From Acidobacteriota bacterium (lineage in GTDB: Bacteria; Acidobacteriota; Terriglobia; Versatilivoradales; Versatilivoraceae), in contig JAJECY010000296.1 in assembly GCA_022821775.1 (NCBI GenBank), forward strand, positions 1-35,102: a stretch of 35,102 nucleotides of DNA, written 5' to 3'. The translations under genes were made by a program, and so were the position numbers. Within the stretch, counting starts at the first letter, position 1, and every line of letters starts with the position of its first letter. Of the stretch, positions 31,603-35,102 are shown one piece after another. The notes beneath the pieces were generated by a model. It was not told the DNA's origin. It saw only the letters and a program-made list of their open reading frames with translations, and did not search any database.

Positions 31603-32362
31603 CCCAAGGGACGATAACGAGCTTGCGGCGACCGGCAAGATGTCCTTTCTGGATCATCTGGACGAGTTGCGCCGGCGCATCATCGTCGCCATCGCCGCGG
31701 TGGGCATCGCTTTTGTCGCCTGCTGGATCTTTCACGAGAGAATCTTCGAATTCATGTCGGTTCCGATCACCCAACATCTGGGGGACCGCAAGCTGACCTA
31801 TCTGAAGCCCACCGAGCCCTTCATGATCTACATGAAGGCTTCGTTTTATGCCGGGATCTTTCTGGCTTCGCCGGTGGTTCTGTGGCAGGTCTGGCTGTTC
31901 ATCGCCCCCGGGCTCTATGCCCGGGAAAAACGATACGCCATACCCTTCCTGCTGTCGTCCAGCCTTCTCTTTATTCTGGGGGGGGTCTTTGCCTACACGG
32001 TCGGCCTTCCCATGACCTTGAACTTTCTCACCGATTTCGGCCACGCCTTTGAGGAGATCGTGACCGCAACCTTCTACTTCGAATTCGCCCTGGTGATCAT
32101 CCTGGGGTGCGCCATCATTTTCGAGATTCCGATCGTGATTTTCTTCATGTCGGTCATGGGAATCACCAATGCCCGATTCCTGTTGAAAAACCTTCGCTAC
32201 GCGGTCCTCATTATTTTCATCACAGCAGCCATCATCACGCCAACGCCTGACATCCCAACCTTGATGGTCTTCGCCGCGCCCATGCTCTTGCTGTACCTGG
32301 TGGGCATACTGGTAGCCTGGATCTTCGGCAAAAAGCGCCTGAGGGACGAAAATTCCGACTGA
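31592..32362 (+). CDS. tatC: Sec-independent protein translocase TatC
   Basis: 256 residues with six predicted membrane helices. TatC recognises twin-arginine signal peptides and forms the core of the Tat translocon. The N-terminal cytoplasmic segment MSFLDHLDELRRRI, the PTEPFMIYMKASFYAGIFLASP loop-helix region, the RYAIPFLLSSSLLFILGGVFAY helix and the C-terminal AAIITPTPDIPTLMVFAAPM motif match the family in order. The start codon lies within the last codons of the upstream tatA/B gene. Short hydrophilic tail (KKRLRDENSD). A Tat substrate candidate, the Cys-rich precursor, is about 7 kb away. Confidence 0.95.
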   Translation: MDTDPRDDNELAATGKMSFLDHLDELRRRIIVAIAAVGIAFVACWIFHERIFEFMSVPITQHLGDRKLTYLKPTEPFMIYMKASFYAGIFLASPVVLWQVWLFIAPGLYAREKRYAIPFLLSSSLLFILGGVFAYTVGLPMTLNFLTDFGHAFEEIVTATFYFEFALVIILGCAIIFEIPIVIFFMSVMGITNARFLLKNLRYAVLIIFITAAIITPTPDIPTLMVFAAPMLLLYLVGILVAWIFGKKRLRDENSD

Positions 32363-32435
32363 CGTTCCCGGGCTCCATGTCCCGATCCTGTGGTTGCGGC
32401 AGGCTTGAAAACCTCCCTCCGGTTGGTGACCCGCC

Positions 32436-33830
32436 ATGGCCGATACCCCCAGCGCAGATCGGAAGTCATTGAGAGGACGCTTGGTCAAGGGCAAGCCGAT
32501 CTTCCGGCGCCACCTCTACATCAGCTCCGCTCTCTTTCTGCTGGTGATCGGCGCCATCGCCGTTTCCCTGATCGATCTGGCCAACCGCTGGGCGGGCGAG
32601 CGGGTGGAGCTTGAAATGGAGGCAATGCGCGACGATTTGAAGGATCGGATCGAGGATCGAATGCGCCTGGTCGACCTGGAGCTGCCGGGCGACGGTCCCG
32701 CCGATGAGCTTCGCCGCCGGCAGCAGATGGAGCAGTACCTGGAGGAATTGTTGGCGGCCAATGACGAGGTCGTCTACGTTTTCGCACGGCATCCCCGGGG
32801 AGACCTGCTATGGCAGCGCTTGCAGATGGGCAGGGAACTGGAGCAGAGCCACTTTGCCGACCTCATTCTGTCCTCCAGGGCAAGACAGGAAATCGCTTCG
32901 GTCAGCAATCCCGGGGAGCGCATTACCGACTGGGTCGAACCGGTTGTTTCCCAGGGGCAATTCAGGCTGTTCATCCATTTCGGTTTCGACAACACCCTGA
33001 TTGCCGCCCGGGTGGCTGAAGACCGGAGCCGGATCAACCGGCGGATTCTTGTGGCCTCCTCAGTGGTGCTGGCGCTTCTGCTGCTGGTCCTGTTCTACGT
33101 GCGCTGGCTGCTCAAGCAGGCCCAGTTGATCGAGGCCGAAGCCCACACGGCCGATCGGCTGGCGGTGCTGGGGACGCTGGCCAGCGGGTTGGCCCATGAG
33201 ATCCGGAACCCCTTGAGCGCCATCAACCTGAATCTGCAGATGATCGAAGAGGAAGTCGCCCAGCCTCGGACCGATTCCGGCGAGATGACCCAACTCCTGG
33301 CCGGGGCCAAGTCCGAGATTCGGAGGCTGGAGCGCCTGGCGCGCAATTTTCTGGTCTACGCCAAACCGTTAAAGCCCGATCGACAGGTGGTTTCGCTGCC
33401 CCGGGTGCTGGACCAGGTGGTCCAGTTGGTGGCCAAGGAGTGCGACCGAGCAGGAATCGAGCTGGTCAGGCAGGATGGGCCGGGGTTGCTGGAGGTTCGG
33501 GGAGACCGGGACTTGCTGCAGCAGGCCCTCATGAACCTGCTGGTCAATGCCAGGGAAGCCGTTATGGCCGGGGGGGATGGACCGCGCCGGATCTCCATGG
33601 GGGCCAGGCGGGATTCGGACCGCTTGGCGGTGTGGGTTCGCGATAGCGGCGCCGGAGTCTCGCAGGAGGAAGCCGGCCGACTCTTTGACCTGTTTTATTC
33701 CAGCAAGCGTGGGGGAACGGGTTTGGGCCTGCCCATTGCCCAACGGATCGTGGAAGCCCACGGCGGTCGGTTGGAATGGAAGAATTGCGACGGGGGAGGA
33801 GCCGAGTTTTCCATCCTCCTCAAACTCTGA
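32436..33830 (+). CDS. Membrane sensor histidine kinase
   Basis: 464 residues. TM1 is at about 28-49 (LYISSALFLLVIGAIAVSLI) and TM2 at about 204-225 (ILVASSVVLALLLLVLFYV), enclosing a 150-residue periplasmic sensor domain without recognisable family. The HisKA box has H254 in SGLAHEIRNPLSAINLNL. The HATPase domain shows the N box (NLLVNAREAV), G1 (DSGAGV), F (LFDLFYSSK) and G2 (GGTGLGLPIA). This is a full NtrB-like catalytic unit. No response regulator follows; the next gene is the convergent groEL, so the partner is encoded elsewhere. The start ATG at 32436 has no strong ribosome site. Its distance from tatC (73 bp) allows read-through. Confidence 0.92.
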   Translation: MADTPSADRKSLRGRLVKGKPIFRRHLYISSALFLLVIGAIAVSLIDLANRWAGERVELEMEAMRDDLKDRIEDRMRLVDLELPGDGPADELRRRQQMEQYLEELLAANDEVVYVFARHPRGDLLWQRLQMGRELEQSHFADLILSSRARQEIASVSNPGERITDWVEPVVSQGQFRLFIHFGFDNTLIAARVAEDRSRINRRILVASSVVLALLLLVLFYVRWLLKQAQLIEAEAHTADRLAVLGTLASGLAHEIRNPLSAINLNLQMIEEEVAQPRTDSGEMTQLLAGAKSEIRRLERLARNFLVYAKPLKPDRQVVSLPRVLDQVVQLVAKECDRAGIELVRQDGPGLLEVRGDRDLLQQALMNLLVNAREAVMAGGDGPRRISMGARRDSDRLAVWVRDSGAGVSQEEAGRLFDLFYSSKRGGTGLGLPIAQRIVEAHGGRLEWKNCDGGGAEFSILLKL

Positions 33831-33864
33831 AAAAAAAGCCACCGGAGCGGGCTCCGGTGGCTTT
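33829..33864 (-). terminator. Intrinsic terminator of groEL
   Basis: A perfect 14-bp stem (AAAGCCACCGGAGC at 33835-33848, loop GG, GCTCCGGTGGCTTT at 33851-33864) is followed on the minus strand by a run of eight T. On the plus strand only a short T-run follows, so it may also act weakly on the kinase gene, whose stop at 33828-33830 abuts it. Confidence 0.85.
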
Positions 33865-33884
33865 GAGGTTGCCTGGTTCCAGAC

Positions 33885-35102
<1,218 letters not shown>

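Overview
The window is GC-rich, densely coded bacterial chromosome, most likely from an Acidobacteriota member. The best lineage marker is the large secreted protein at 11388-15701, which begins with the VWFA-related domain typical of Acidobacteria and ends in a domain also common there. Most other genes are housekeeping, no integrase, transposase, tRNA or rRNA is visible, and the assignment rests on protein-family recognition rather than a search.

Layout. 1-2366: the end of one ferredoxin gene, a complete 7Fe ferredoxin paralog, and a convergent GNAT-cysteine synthase pair. 2367-3075: a repeat-rich spacer ending in a good promoter. 3076-5919: a secreted FG-GAP/VCBS propeller protein. 6116-6838: a lytic transglycosylase. 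7028-11167: the coupled run ilvE-recX-alaS (minus strand). 11388-15701: the VWFA/pentapeptide-repeat fusion. 15925-20109: leuS-lptE-holA, the same order as in Escherichia coli. 20110-21968: a palindromic repeat, a carboxymuconolactone-decarboxylase-family gene and a ferrochelatase. 21965-24435: a small basic ORF and an MNIO RiPP cluster (Cys-rich precursor, MNIO/DUF692 enzyme, DUF2063 partner). 24751-25809: mtnA. 26065-29116: gatB-ygfZ-thioesterase (minus strand). 29431-31008: an S41 C-terminal processing protease, divergent from tatA/B-tatC and a sensor kinase (31147-33830). 33885-35102: the C-terminal three quarters of groEL.

The most interesting locus is 22250-24435. It resembles bufferin-type systems, in which an MNIO enzyme and a DUF2063 partner modify cysteines of a secreted, metal-binding peptide. 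Here the precursor has 12 regularly spaced cysteines in two near-identical 39-residue units. Its N-terminus looks like a twin-arginine (Tat) signal rather than a plain Sec signal. A strong sigma70-like promoter precedes it, and two stem-loops separate it from the enzyme gene. Tat translocase genes lie about 7 kb away in the same window.

The spacers hold several degenerate repeat elements of different architecture: two copies of an element with heptanucleotide arms and a related core, a 31-bp inverted-repeat element, a 25-bp inverted-repeat element around 9-mer repeats, and 10-mer/9-mer arrays. They are probably non-autonomous mobile or structured repeats, and one forms the 3' end of a coding sequence.
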